Positions 1 to 10,427 of a stretch of 64,000 bases of DNA are shown here, one piece after another. The position numbers were made by a program, and so were the translations under genes. Location: the NCBI GenBank assembly GCA_028874915.1, contig JAPPHA010000018.1:1-64000 (forward strand), read 5' to 3'. This DNA comes from Paracoccaceae bacterium. GTDB taxonomy: Bacteria; Pseudomonadota; Alphaproteobacteria; Rhodobacterales; Rhodobacteraceae. Below the pieces are notes generated by a model. The model was not told where the DNA came from. It worked only from the letters and a program-made list of their open reading frames with translations, and ran no database searches. Each line of letters begins with the position of its first letter. The stretch's first letter is position 1.

Positions 1-227
1 CTCGCAAGGCGTGTCGTCGTCATCCACATACCGCAACATACGTAACAAACCGGGTCGAATCAAACACTCAATGTTCCGTTCGTTGCTTAACCATGAGGCA
101 GGTGCTCGTACCAGAACCGGGTTCAAAGGGGCCGAGCAGGTGAAATTCTGGACTTGTCCTTCCACGTCAGCCACATTCCACCTCGTACGCCCCGGACCCG
201 CCTCTGCCTCTTGTATGCGCCCGGGGC

Positions 228-749
228 TCAGCTCTTGGAGGCTCCCGTTCCCTCCCTCCCCGCTCGTCGGGGCCTCGAAACCACCCGGCGAGCCTCCCGG
301 GCTTCCTCTTTCATCTTTCGGAACCCTGGCTCGAGTTCCTTCAACCGATTCACCAATCCGTCCAGAACGTAAGTGTTCGAACTCTTCCCTTCGTGAGCCG
401 ACCTGCGTTCAATTCGTTGCTCAAAACCGGTGGCTTCGAGCTCGGCAAATTGACGCTGGACATGACGGGGGCTCATCCCCCGGTGGTCCGAAAGGTTTTT
501 CTTGCTCGGGAAAGGCTTTCGCTCGCTGGCCCTCCAGAAATCGCAAAGCTGAACCAGCTCCGCGAGCTTTGTTGGGCTGAGTTCCAGCCGATGTTGAGCG
601 CGAAGCAGCTAAGAGCGGACGATGGAGTGACCGAGAGCGATGACCTTTCGACCCCATTTCCGCTCCGATTCGCGTACCGATTTCTTCTTGGGGCGGAACT
701 GCACCACGTTGTCTGCAGACCCTCCGCACAACCGGATTGTCTCCAACAT
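228..749 (-). pseudogene. winged-helix DNA-binding protein gene with in-frame amber stop
   Basis: One reading frame of about 174 codons is broken by a TAG at 609-611. Upstream of the stop it reads ERKWGRKVIALGHSIVRS; directly after the stop, in the same frame, it continues LLRAQHRLELSPTKLAELVQ, then a helix-turn-helix part (SPRHVQRQFAELEATGFEQR) and a charged C-terminus. As I recall the family, intact members read ...PSLLLRAQ... at this point, so a leucine codon (TTG) changed to TAG by one base would explain the break. The family consists of small helix-turn-helix proteins common near plasmid and mobile genes in Alphaproteobacteria. No good restart codon follows the stop until the Met at 476, which would lose the first helices. 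The start at 749 (MLETIRLCGG) is the best choice. Probably a dead gene; readthrough or a sequencing error is possible. Confidence 0.6.
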
Positions 750-855
750 TCGTCCTGACCCGGGGTCGGCCAGGAAGGAAAAGGCCCACGCTTCCCCGAT
801 CACGGGCCGGCGACACTTTTTTGCCAAATGAAACCACGCGTGGTAAGGTATGGTC

Positions 856-1164
856 ATGTTGCGGATTCCTGCCCTATTGCTGGTTGCCATGAGCCTGGCG
901 ACCCAAGCCATCGGTGGCGACAAGACCATCCGTTACCCGGACTGCTACTGCACGGACCGGAACGGGCAACGCGTCGAACTGGGGACCAGTCTTTGCATGG
1001 TGGTTGACGGTAGCGACTTTGTCGCTCGTTGCGAAATGTCTCTGAACAACCCGATCTGGCGGAAGATTCGAGACGGTTGTCTCAATGCGGGCGCCACGTC
1101 TATTCCAGTCACAGGCTCACAGCCAGCCCCCAAACCGAGTGTCAATCCGCCTTCAGCGTCTTGA
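856..1164 (+). CDS. small secreted cysteine-containing protein of unknown function
   Basis: 102 residues. An N-terminal signal peptide (MLRIPALLLVAMSLATQAIG) is followed by a compact domain with five cysteines (motifs PDCYCTD, TSLC, ARCEM, RDGC) and a Pro/Ser-rich tail. Similar short proteins with the PDCYCTD...G..C..VARC pattern occur in other Alphaproteobacteria without known function, as I recall. ATG 856 is preferred over ATG 850 because an AAGG element (845-848) lies seven bases upstream of it. It is likely periplasmic, with disulfides. It is transcribed alone, divergently from the broken regulator gene upstream, and converges on ispG. Confidence 0.7.
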   Translation: MLRIPALLLVAMSLATQAIGGDKTIRYPDCYCTDRNGQRVELGTSLCMVVDGSDFVARCEMSLNNPIWRKIRDGCLNAGATSIPVTGSQPAPKPSVNPPSAS

Positions 1165-1288
1165 CGGCCATCGTCCAGCCCAAAGTGCTGGAACCTGGCA
1201 GCTGGCGTCGAATCGGAGGTGGGCTGACGGTCATTTCCGAGGCACCGGACGCGCATCGCACATCCGTCCGCCTCTGAGCTGATCGCCG

Positions 1289-2455
1289 TCAGGCGGCAAC
1301 CTGCGGTCGGGTCGGTTTCTGTGCGTTCCGGCCCGCGTCAGCCTGCAGGGCTTCGTGTTCGCGCGCCTTTTCCTCGACCAGGGAAACAATGCGATCAATC
1401 ATGTCTTCATTCGCAAGTTTGCCGGTCTGAAGTCCCGAAAGATACAGCATTCCGGATCCGGCACCCCCGCCGGTAAAGCCGATGTCGGTCATCCGGGCCT
1501 CTCCCGGACCATTCACGACGCAGCCAATGATCGACAGGGTCAACGGGGTCCGGATGTGGGACAGACGCTCCTCGAGCCGGCCCACGGTGCGGATCACGTC
1601 GAATCCCTGGCGCGCACAGGACGGGCAGGAAATGATCGTAACACCCCTGTGGCGCAGGTTCAGTGACTTCAGGATTTCGAATCCGACCCTGACCTCCTCG
1701 ACCGGATCCGCTGACAGTGAGACCCGAAGCGTATCGCCAATTCCGGCCCACAGCAGGCTGCCGAGACCAATGGCCGACTTGACCGTTCCGGTGTTGAGTC
1801 CTCCCGACTCCGTGATGCCAAGATGGATCGGTGCGTCGGTGGCTTCGGCAAGCCCATGATAGGCAGCCGCGGCCATGAACACGTCCGACGCCTTTGCCGA
1901 GATTTTGTATTCCGTGAATCCAGCGTCCTCGAGAATGCGAATATGGCTCAAACCGCTCTCGATCATCGCCTCGGGACAGGGTTCGGCATATTTCTCAAGC
2001 AGATGCCGTTCGAGAGAACCGGCATTGACTCCAATTCGAATTGAACATCCGTTGTCCCGTGCGGCGCGGATGACTTCACTCACCCGTTCCTTGGACCCGA
2101 TGTTCCCGGGGTTGATCCGCAGGCAAGCCGCCCCGGCATCTGCTGCCTCGAGAGCCCGCCGATAATGGAAGTGAATATCTGCAACCAGCGGCACCGGGCT
2201 GGACCGAACGATGTCCCGGAAGGCCGACGTGGACGCGGCATCGGGACATGAGACCCGGACGAAATCGGCGCCCGCCTCGGTACAGGCCTCGATCTGCGCC
2301 ACGGTCGCGGCGACGTCCGTTGTTGGCGTGTTGGTCATCGTCTGGACGGAGATCGGCGCATCGCCCCCCACCTGGACATCGCCTACCATGATCTTGCGGC
2401 TGCGTCGTCGATCGACGCGCCGCCAGGGTCGGATGTGGTCAATGTCCTGGGCCAT
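1289..2455 (-). CDS. ispG: 4-hydroxy-3-methylbut-2-enyl diphosphate synthase (flavodoxin), IspG
   Basis: 388 residues, full length for the bacterial form without an insert domain. It converts methylerythritol cyclodiphosphate to HMBPP in the non-mevalonate isoprenoid pathway in the cytosol, using a [4Fe-4S] cluster. The cluster ligands are visible: C277 and C280 in [14 protein letters not shown], and C312 in [13 protein letters not shown], followed by the conserved E319. The TIM-barrel part begins at [24 protein letters not shown] box lies eight bases before the ATG at 2455. It lies just downstream of the RodZ-like gene on the same strand, an order often seen in Alphaproteobacteria; the 185-base spacer leaves open whether they are co-transcribed. 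Confidence 0.97.
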   Translation of the reverse strand: MAQDIDHIRPWRRVDRRRSRKIMVGDVQVGGDAPISVQTMTNTPTTDVAATVAQIEACTEAGADFVRVSCPDAASTSAFRDIVRSSPVPLVADIHFHYRRALEAADAGAACLRINPGNIGSKERVSEVIRAARDNGCSIRIGVNAGSLERHLLEKYAEPCPEAMIESGLSHIRILEDAGFTEYKISAKASDVFMAAAAYHGLAEATDAPIHLGITESGGLNTGTVKSAIGLGSLLWAGIGDTLRVSLSADPVEEVRVGFEILKSLNLRHRGVTIISCPSCARQGFDVIRTVGRLEERLSHIRTPLTLSIIGCVVNGPGEARMTDIGFTGGGAGSGMLYLSGLQTGKLANEDMIDRIVSLVEEKAREHEALQADAGRNAQKPTRPQVAA

Positions 2456-2640
2456 TTTCGCACTCCACCGGTTCCGCCGGGATGAACATCACGAGGAGCA
2501 GTATGTCTGCCCCTTTCTATCCTCTATCGATGTCCACCGTGACAATCCAGCGGGAACCTGCCGCACCTGCGCGCGTCCGGAGCCTGTAGCGCCGACAACG
2601 CAGGCTTCAGTCACCTCAAGAACACGGGCCCGCTTCGAAA

Positions 2641-3891
2641 TCACTCGCCATTGGCGGTCGAAACCACCGACGTGCGGCGGGCGATGGCCCGTTCGTCCCG
2701 TTCAAGAACGACCGGTGCCGCATCGAATGCCTCGACAATGCTGGACCCAAGGAGGGACACGCGTTTCGCTACGCTGGTTCCGGTTCCGACCGGCCCATAC
2801 GCGGTCCCATCCACAACAAGATAGACCGAACCCGAGTTTCCTGAACGCAGCAATGGATCCAGCACGTCAGGCGGAACACTGTATCGCTGGCCGGCGTCGA
2901 GTATCTGCTCGAAGAGGATATCGCCCCCGTCCACGAAAACGCGAATCCACGCCGGATTGGCGGCAAAGACCTCAATCGTCTGCGGGGTGTCCTCGATCAC
3001 CTGCGGGACTTCGGCGACAACCGTTGGTCCGGCATCGCGGTTGTCCACGAGCGTCCCGAATTCATCAGGATCAATGGCCGCGATGGGTTCGTCCCGAGGC
3101 TGAATGATCGGCATCTCGAGAACCTGGGGTCGGTGCAGCCGGTCGAGCCCGCCCGAAGACCCCGACGGCCCTGACGGATCTGCGGACGGACCCTCGGCCG
3201 CAGCGAATTCGGTTACGATCCTCGCCTCTCCCAGGTCCGCATCCGGCGGGTCACCGGATGATGGCAGCCACAAAGAGGCAATGAAGTCGCCTTCATTGGC
3301 TTCGACCGGGTTGTCAGCAACGATGCGAACCTGCTGAATCTCGTGGAGGAATTTCCAGCCTCCGTAAATCAGGCCGGAAACCAGAACGACGAGAACGCTC
3401 ATGTTGAAAACAGCCGACAACATGACACTCCGGGCGAAAGGTCGCCGTGGGCTGAAACCAAGAGGCTGGGCGGTTCGCCTTTCGAGCGAGTCAAATGAAC
3501 CCGGAGCACGCCTTTTGTCCGGCCCCGCTGAAATGCCCCGCCCGGCCGCCGGGTCGGTTCCGGGACTGCCGACTCCACTGCTGCCAAAGGCATCAACACT
3601 CAAACTTGAGTACCCGGTTTCCTCACAGAATTTCTGGAAGGTCGCCTCAGGGTCCATGCCGAGATAACGGGCGTAGGACCGCACGTAGCCACCGACAATA
3701 ATGGGCAGTTCGAACGCGTCGAGATTGCCGTTTTCGATCGCACGAATGTGGGTAGGCCTCATGCTCAGATCGGCGGCGGCTTCTTCGATTGACTTTCCAA
3801 GGGTCGCGCGCTCGCCGCGCATGAGATCGCCCAATGTCACGACATAAGAATCAAATCCCCGAAGTGACTCACCGTCCTTGATCGGGTTCAT
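2641..3891 (-). CDS. RodZ-like cytoskeletal protein (helix-turn-helix, one membrane segment, DUF4115)
   Basis: 416 residues from ATG 3891; a TTG start at 3897 is possible, but GGGG seven bases before the ATG favours the latter. Order of parts: cytoplasmic Xre-type helix-turn-helix (about residues 20-85, TLGDLMRGERATLGKSIEEA and MRPTHIRAIENGNLDAFELP), a Gly/Pro/Ser-rich linker, one hydrophobic segment near 157-178 (VMLSAVFNMSVLVVLVSGLI), a low-complexity periplasmic linker, and a C-terminal DUF4115 beta-domain (IEVFAANPAWIRVFVDGGDI). This is the architecture of RodZ, which joins MreB filaments to the cell-wall elongation machinery. The place upstream of ispG agrees. The linker carries a run of Pro/Gly/Ser and a final charged tail. 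Confidence 0.85.
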   Translation of the reverse strand: MNPIKDGESLRGFDSYVVTLGDLMRGERATLGKSIEEAAADLSMRPTHIRAIENGNLDAFELPIIVGGYVRSYARYLGMDPEATFQKFCEETGYSSLSVDAFGSSGVGSPGTDPAAGRGISAGPDKRRAPGSFDSLERRTAQPLGFSPRRPFARSVMLSAVFNMSVLVVLVSGLIYGGWKFLHEIQQVRIVADNPVEANEGDFIASLWLPSSGDPPDADLGEARIVTEFAAAEGPSADPSGPSGSSGGLDRLHRPQVLEMPIIQPRDEPIAAIDPDEFGTLVDNRDAGPTVVAEVPQVIEDTPQTIEVFAANPAWIRVFVDGGDILFEQILDAGQRYSVPPDVLDPLLRSGNSGSVYLVVDGTAYGPVGTGTSVAKRVSLLGSSIVEAFDAAPVVLERDERAIARRTSVVSTANGE

Positions 3892-4340
3892 TCGCAATCC
3901 CCGGCCGTCAATTGCCTTCCCCCACGTGGCTTCTGTCTATCACGGCTCGTTCCCGATGTGTAGTCTCGGTTTCGTACGAATGGGCGGTTTTCGGCCTCCC
4001 AACACTTCTGTCCCTACAACCGCGATCAGGGTCGAAAACCCGATTCGTCACGAAATCTACATCCAATTTCTGTCTTTTTACATTGTTTTATGTTCACAAA
4101 TTCAAGTTTCGTGACGCTGACCGTGGTACCTTGGAATCTGTGAGCCCTTGGCTGTGATTCCTCCGAATCGTTCAAACTTGCGTGCGATCGTAGCTATAGA
4201 CGAATTCGGCAGCGCGGATTCGGGAATTCCGGGCGGCCGGATTCCATTTGCCTCCGTGCCGGATCCTCTGCTCCGCTCTTCCGCCCGGCGCGAACCTGGA
4301 ATGGTGTCCGGCTGAATTGGGACTGCTGCCGATTTTCCGC
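3892..4340. other. intergenic region of about 450 bases with AT-rich core
   Basis: No convincing gene. The short frames here have no family look. The stretch 4060-4110 is clearly more AT-rich than its surroundings and probably holds the promoter of the RodZ-like gene (see the separate entry). The rest, up to the stop of sdhE, shows nothing I can name. Confidence 0.5.
4077..4105 (-). promoter_or_regulatory. possible promoter of the rodZ-like gene
   Basis: On the minus strand TTGAAT (4105-4100) and TGTAAA (4082-4077) are separated by 17 bases, inside the only AT-rich patch of the gap. It points at the RodZ-like gene, about 185 bases ahead. The -35 box is a fair match and the -10 box a weak one, so this is only a candidate. 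Confidence 0.3.
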
Positions 4341-4673
4341 TCAATCCGCCTCGGAAGGTCGGGAAACAGACGCGCCTGCCCGGTTAGAGACCCGACCCCA
4401 GGCCCACTCCCGGATGTCCCGGATCAAGAATCCGTACGGGGGCGGGGGGTCGGCGCCATGGAGGACCCATTGCAGCAGATCGACATCGTTATTGCCAAGG
4501 AACGACTCGAATCTTTCCATGTCCTCGTCCGACATCGCGGACAACCGCTGATCGGCATAGTCGCCGAGGAGAATATCCAATTCCCTCATCCCCCGTCGCC
4601 GCGACCGTAGCCAGATTCGCCGGAACCGGGCCTCCCGGGACAGATTCGCCTTGTCCGCATTGTCCGACATCAT
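4341..4673 (-). CDS. sdhE: succinate dehydrogenase assembly factor SdhE (DUF339)
   Basis: 110 residues. SdhE helps attach FAD covalently to the flavoprotein subunit of succinate dehydrogenase. The family signature is clear: RRIWLRSRRRGMRELDILLG (contains the RGMRE motif), then DYADQRLSAMSDEDMERFES and the DLLQWV helix. Longer upstream reading is possible but has no family character. ATG 4673 is chosen because GGGAGGG lies just before it. It is divergent from the aspartate aminotransferase gene, with about 190 bases between the two starts for both promoters. Confidence 0.93.
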   Translation of the reverse strand: MMSDNADKANLSREARFRRIWLRSRRRGMRELDILLGDYADQRLSAMSDEDMERFESFLGNNDVDLLQWVLHGADPPPPYGFLIRDIREWAWGRVSNRAGASVSRPSEAD

Positions 4674-4788
4674 TTGCCCTCCCCGTTCCGCCCCTTGGGA
4701 AAACGCTGCCACCGAAGGGGCGGGCAGAGGTGGGAGTGGTGGTCGTGAACCCTCCGGGCCAGGATTTCGGACATCCACCGGCGATTGA

Positions 4789-6066
<1,278 letters not shown>

Positions 6067-6217
6067 GCATCGGGTTCTTGGGCTAGCACGTCCACCATGG
6101 CCGCGTCGTTTCTCGACTGCCTGGCACCTGCCGCCGTCCTGCCCATGCCGGTGCCAAGACCTCTTGGTTGGGGATGGCGACGGCCACTTCCGTCCCGCCA
6201 GCGACGGCCACACACTG

Positions 6218-6688
6218 TCATGTGGACTGGATGGGCAGCATGGTCGTCGACTTGATCTCTTCCATGGATAGGAGCGCTGTTACGTTGAAGATCTTCACCC
6301 TTGAGATCAGCGACTGATAGAATTCGTCATAGGCCTTGGCGTTCCGGACCCTGACCTTAAGGATATAATCGATGTCGCCAGCAAGGCGGTGGGCCTCCAG
6401 AACCTCCGGCCGATCCATCACCGATTTAAGGAACGTTTCCTGCCACTCCCTTTCATGTTCCGAGGTCCGGATCAGAACGAAGAAACAGGCCTCGAACCCA
6501 AGTCTTTCGGCATCAAGAAGCACCGTCGTTTGACCGATGACTCCGGCTTCACGCAGTTTTCGGACCCGGTTCCAGACCGGCGTCCGTGATTTTCCGACCT
6601 TCGCGGCGACATCATCAAGTGACTGCCCGGCGTCACGCTGAAGTTCCGCAAGGATTTTCCTGTCCGTGGCATCGAGTTGGAAAGCCAT
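6218..6688 (-). CDS. Lrp/AsnC family transcriptional regulator
   Basis: 156 residues from ATG 6688, which has AGGAG eight to nine bases upstream; an ATG at 6709 is further out and less likely. The N-terminal part is an AsnC helix-turn-helix (LDATDRKILAELQRDAGQSL, then VGKSRTPVWNRVRKLREAGV). The C-terminal half is the RAM ligand-binding domain, with GDIDYILKVRVRNAKAYDEF. It is divergent from the cysG operon with a short AT-rich gap between the starts, so it is a good candidate regulator of siroheme and sulfite-reductase genes, perhaps sensing an amino acid such as cysteine or methionine. That ligand is an inference from position only. Confidence 0.93.
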   Translation of the reverse strand: MAFQLDATDRKILAELQRDAGQSLDDVAAKVGKSRTPVWNRVRKLREAGVIGQTTVLLDAERLGFEACFFVLIRTSEHEREWQETFLKSVMDRPEVLEAHRLAGDIDYILKVRVRNAKAYDEFYQSLISRVKIFNVTALLSMEEIKSTTMLPIQST

Positions 6689-6839
6689 TTCGTGGACTCC
6701 TGTCTGCATAGCATTATCTTAGGTGGATTCTCATCCTTTGTAGATTATTTTTCTTATATTTTGAATGTACCAGCAATCATATGGAAAATCATCCCCAAAT
6801 GCCTATATGCTTGCAGCACGCTTCAACGGCGGGAACGGC

Positions 6840-8336
6840 ATGAAACACTTCCCGATCTATCTTGACCTTTCGGACCGAACCGTCATCGTCTCGGGAGCCG
6901 GCAGCACGGCCGTCCCCAAGTTGCGCCTGCTCCTCAAGACACCTGCACGGATTCATGTTTTCGGCCAGGATGCGCACCGGGACGTCGAACTCTGGGCGGC
7001 GGAGGGGCGTCTTCGCCATTTCCGGCGTCCGGTTGCAACATCGGATGTCGAGGGCGCCGGGCTCCTGTACTGCGCCGCCAATGACGCCGATGAAGACGCG
7101 AGAGTCGCGAAGATCGGCCGCTGCCTCGGCGTTGGCGTCAACGTGGTCGACAACCTCGAAGCCAGCGATTTCATCACGCCGGCCATCGTCGACCGGAGCC
7201 CGGTAACCATAGCCATCGGTACCGAGGGTGCGGCACCCGTTCTTGCGCGGAAACTGAAGGCCGAAATCGAACGGAGGCTTCCGCAGTCAATCGGGACTCT
7301 GGCCCGGATCGGAAAGACATTGCGGCCGCGAATCCGGGATCTGCCATCCGGCCGTGCCCGGCGAAAGTTCTGGGAGGCGTTCTATTCCGAATCCAACCTC
7401 TGGGCGTTGGCCGGAAGCCGCCAGTCGGGTATCCGCGAGATCCTGAAGCGCGTCGGCGACAGGCAGGTCTTGGGACGTGGGCGGGTTTCCATCGTTGGCG
7501 CCGGCCCCGGCGACCCGGACCTGCTGACGCTCCGAGCCCGAAGTCTCCTGTCGGGTGCCGATGTCGTCATCCATGACCGACTGGTCCCCGAACCGGTCCT
7601 GGAGGTCGCCCGACGAGAAGCCGAGGTTATTGATGCCGGCAAGGCCGGATTTGGCCGTTCCTGGAAACAGGACGACATCAACGCCCTGATGATTCGGCGA
7701 GCCCTGCAGGGGAATCACGTTGTCCGGCTGAAGTCCGGAGACCCTGTCGTCTTCTCGAGGCTGGACGAGGAAACGGAAGCCCTGACGGCCGCCGGGATCG
7801 AATGGCAGATCATTCCAGGTATCACGGCGGCATCTGCGGCAGCTGCTGTCCTCGGATCGTCCCTAACCCGGCGACTGCGCAACTCGGAAGTCCGGTTGAT
7901 GACCGGGCATGATGTCGACGGATTCACCGAACAGGACTGGAGCAGCCTTTCGAGACCCGGAACCGTTGGTGCCCTCTACATGTCTCGGCAGGCGGCGCGG
8001 TTTTTTTGCGGGCGCATGCTCATGCATGGCGCCCGCGGGTCGACACCTGTCTCAATCGTTTCCAACGCCAGCCGACCGGATCAGAGGGTTGTCAGCACGA
8101 CTCTTCTCGGCTTGCCGGCGGCGATGACCAAGGAGAGAATCGACGGTCCGACGATTCTTCTTCTCGGCCTCCCTGAGGCCGGGACCGCTCGGGCCGAACG
8201 GGGCGCAACCGCGTGCGACGCTACGTCGGCGGTGTCGACATCGTACTCCCCCAGCCGGTCCAGCCTGGACCGTGTTTTCGGAAACGCCGGTTTAGGGGAG
8301 ACGTCAGCGTTGGCAGCCCGGCGGCCCGGGCTCTAA
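6840..8336 (+). CDS. cysG: siroheme synthase CysG (dehydrogenase/ferrochelatase plus uroporphyrinogen-III methyltransferase)
   Basis: 498 residues, two fused parts. Residues 1-215 are the precorrin-2 dehydrogenase/ferrochelatase: the NAD-binding stretch is VSGAGSTAVPKLRLLLK, with VNVVDNLEASDFITPAIVDR carrying the usual Asp and Ser sites. Residues about 218-470 are the SAM-dependent uroporphyrinogen-III C-methyltransferase (SIVGAGPGDPDLLTLRARSL, then VRLKSGDPVVFSR). Together they make siroheme for the sulfite reductase encoded two genes downstream. The nucleotide loop is less regular than the usual GGGxVAxRK form, with GAGSTAVPK instead. The start at 6840 (MKHFPIYLDL) agrees with family N-termini; the Shine-Dalgarno is weak. 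It is the first gene of a four-gene operon. Confidence 0.95.
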   Translation: MKHFPIYLDLSDRTVIVSGAGSTAVPKLRLLLKTPARIHVFGQDAHRDVELWAAEGRLRHFRRPVATSDVEGAGLLYCAANDADEDARVAKIGRCLGVGVNVVDNLEASDFITPAIVDRSPVTIAIGTEGAAPVLARKLKAEIERRLPQSIGTLARIGKTLRPRIRDLPSGRARRKFWEAFYSESNLWALAGSRQSGIREILKRVGDRQVLGRGRVSIVGAGPGDPDLLTLRARSLLSGADVVIHDRLVPEPVLEVARREAEVIDAGKAGFGRSWKQDDINALMIRRALQGNHVVRLKSGDPVVFSRLDEETEALTAAGIEWQIIPGITAASAAAAVLGSSLTRRLRNSEVRLMTGHDVDGFTEQDWSSLSRPGTVGALYMSRQAARFFCGRMLMHGARGSTPVSIVSNASRPDQRVVSTTLLGLPAAMTKERIDGPTILLLGLPEAGTARAERGATACDATSAVSTSYSPSRSSLDRVFGNAGLGETSALAARRPGL

Positions 8337-8349
8337 CGAGGCCAAATTG

Positions 8350-8634
8350 ATGGCCCGTCCCTTCACACCCAAGGTCCTCACCGCCAATCATCTCCTTGAC
8401 GGTGACGTTGTCTATCTGGCGCCGGGCTCCCGCCTGACCCGGAAGCTGTCGGAAGCGATGTTGATCGAGGATGAATCGACGGCGAAAGCACTGCTCGAAG
8501 CGGCCGAGGCGAGATCTAGCGTGCTTGTCGGTCCCTATCTCGCTGATGCCATTCGGGATTCGGACGGCCGACCAAGATCGACCCATATCCGCGAGACCCT
8601 GAGGGCCGACGGACCGTCGATCGATATCCTGTAG
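8350..8634 (+). CDS. DUF2849 protein of the sulfite-reductase operon
   Basis: 94 residues, starting MARPFTPKVLTANHLLDGDV. This small protein is nearly always found between siroheme synthase and the nitrite/sulfite reductase gene in Alphaproteobacteria, as here (13 bases after cysG, 21 before cysI). Its biochemical role is not known; an accessory part in sulfite reduction is inferred from its constant neighbours. ATG 8350 directly follows an in-frame TTG at 8347; a CGAGG lies about ten bases before it. Confidence 0.9.
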   Translation: MARPFTPKVLTANHLLDGDVVYLAPGSRLTRKLSEAMLIEDESTAKALLEAAEARSSVLVGPYLADAIRDSDGRPRSTHIRETLRADGPSIDIL

Positions 8635-8655
8635 TCACAGACCGGGAGCCAGGAC

Positions 8656-10353
8656 ATGTATCTGTATTCGGAATTCGACAGGACCTACGTGCGGAATCGA
8701 GTGCGTATGTTTCGTGACCAGGTCGATCGCCGAATCGACGGCTCGCTTTCCGAGGAAGAGTTCAAACCGTTCCGGTTGATGAACGGCCTGTATCTTCAGT
8801 TGCACGCCTACATGCTGCGGGTCGCGATTCCCTATGGAACACTTGACAGCCGAAGGCTCCGTCAGCTGGCCTTCATTGCCGACCGCTGGGACCGAGGGTA
8901 CGGCCATTTCACCACCCGCCAAAACATCCAATTCAACTGGCCAAGACTCAAAGACGTTCCGGATATCCTCGACGCGCTTGCGGACGTCGACATGCATGCC
9001 ATCCAGACGTCGGGAAACTGCATCCGGAACGTCACTGCGGACCACTTCGCCGGGGCAGCGGCAGACGAGCTCAGCGACCCCCGCCCTGTTGCGGAGTTGA
9101 TCCGGCAATGGTCGACAGACCATCCCGAATTCACCTTCCTGCCACGAAAGTTCAAGATTGCGGTGACCGGTTCACCGAATGACCGGGCCGTCACGCGAGC
9201 CCATGACATCGGTCTTCGCATGGTGCATTCGAAGGAAGGTCAAAACGGATTTGAAGTCATTGTCGGGGGCGGGCTGGGCCGGACGCCAGTCATCGGAAAG
9301 GTGATCCGGGAACATCTGCCCGAGGCGGATCTTCTTCCCTATCTTGAGGCCATCCTTCACGTCTACAATGCCATTGGCCGACGCGACAACAAGTACAAGG
9401 CGAGGATCAAGATCACTGTCCGCGAGACCGGTATCGACGCTTTCCGCTCGCGGGTCGAAGAACGCTTCCGGATCATACGGAAGGAGTTTCTCGGAGCCGA
9501 TCAACAGGTGATCCGACGAATCCGGGACACGTTCGCCGAACCGGACTACGTCCAAGCACCGACCGCGGCGTTCGATGACGCGTTGCGTCGCGATCCGGCC
9601 TTTCGCGATTTCGCAAACGGCAACGTCCATCGCCACAAAAATCCGGACTATGGAATCGTATCGGTTTCACTGAAGGCGCATGGACGAACGCCGGGCGATG
9701 CATCGTCGAAGCAGATGCGCATTCTGGCAGATCTCGCCGAAGCCTACGGGCATGACGAACTCCGCATCAGTCATGAACAGAACGTGATCCTTCCCCATGT
9801 CCACAGGAAGGACATTCCGGCAGTCTTCGCCGAATTGAGCCGCGGCGGTCTCGGGACTCCAAACGTAGGTCTGGCGTCGGATATCATCGCCTGCCCTGGC
9901 ATGGATTACTGCGCGCTGGCGACAGCTCGATCGATTCCGGTTGCGCGGGACATTGCTGTCCGTCTCCGGGAAATCGAGCGCGACGTCGGATCGCTGAAGA
10001 TCAAGATTTCCGGCTGCATCAATGCCTGTGGGCACCATCATGTCGGGCACATCGGGATCCTCGGACTCGATCGGGCCGGTGTCGAGAATTACCAGATTAC
10101 ACTGGGTGGAGACGCGACCGAAACGGCTGCACTCGGCGACCGGGCAGGGCCCGGATTTCCGGCGGACGAGCTGGTTCCGGCCATCGAACGCCTGGCCCTG
10201 ACCTATCTCGACATCCGCGAGGACCAGGACGAGTCGTTTCTTGAGACCTATCGCCGTACAGGCCTGGCACCGTTCCAGGCGGCGCTCTATCCCGATGCTG
10301 TTCCCAAGGGACGCGGCGGCCATCCGGAACGCTCGAACGACGCGGTGTCATGA
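8656..10353 (+). CDS. cysI: assimilatory sulfite (nitrite/sulfite) reductase hemoprotein
   Basis: 565 residues. It reduces sulfite to sulfide by six electrons on a siroheme coupled to a [4Fe-4S] cluster. Two ferredoxin-like half domains and two siroheme-binding repeats are seen. The cluster ligands are C413 and C419 (CPGMDYCALA), then C454 and C458 (SGCINACGHHHVGHIG). The N-terminal half has FTTRQNIQFNWPRL and QTSGNCIRNVTADHFAG, typical of the reductase fold. With CysG just upstream and DUF934 downstream, sulfite rather than nitrite is the likely substrate. No flavoprotein partner (CysJ) is seen in the window, so ferredoxin or another donor is probable. Confidence 0.95.
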   Translation: MYLYSEFDRTYVRNRVRMFRDQVDRRIDGSLSEEEFKPFRLMNGLYLQLHAYMLRVAIPYGTLDSRRLRQLAFIADRWDRGYGHFTTRQNIQFNWPRLKDVPDILDALADVDMHAIQTSGNCIRNVTADHFAGAAADELSDPRPVAELIRQWSTDHPEFTFLPRKFKIAVTGSPNDRAVTRAHDIGLRMVHSKEGQNGFEVIVGGGLGRTPVIGKVIREHLPEADLLPYLEAILHVYNAIGRRDNKYKARIKITVRETGIDAFRSRVEERFRIIRKEFLGADQQVIRRIRDTFAEPDYVQAPTAAFDDALRRDPAFRDFANGNVHRHKNPDYGIVSVSLKAHGRTPGDASSKQMRILADLAEAYGHDELRISHEQNVILPHVHRKDIPAVFAELSRGGLGTPNVGLASDIIACPGMDYCALATARSIPVARDIAVRLREIERDVGSLKIKISGCINACGHHHVGHIGILGLDRAGVENYQITLGGDATETAALGDRAGPGFPADELVPAIERLALTYLDIREDQDESFLETYRRTGLAPFQAALYPDAVPKGRGGHPERSNDAVS

Positions 10354-10427
10354 CGGAAGGCCCGGTCCGGGTCGCGGTCATGATTGCCGAAAGGGACACG
10401 TGACTCTGGAGTGAGGAAGGCAAGTTC

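Noticed and set aside
11..580. 189-codon open frame on the plus strand
   Set aside because: Antisense to the winged-helix gene, no family likeness.
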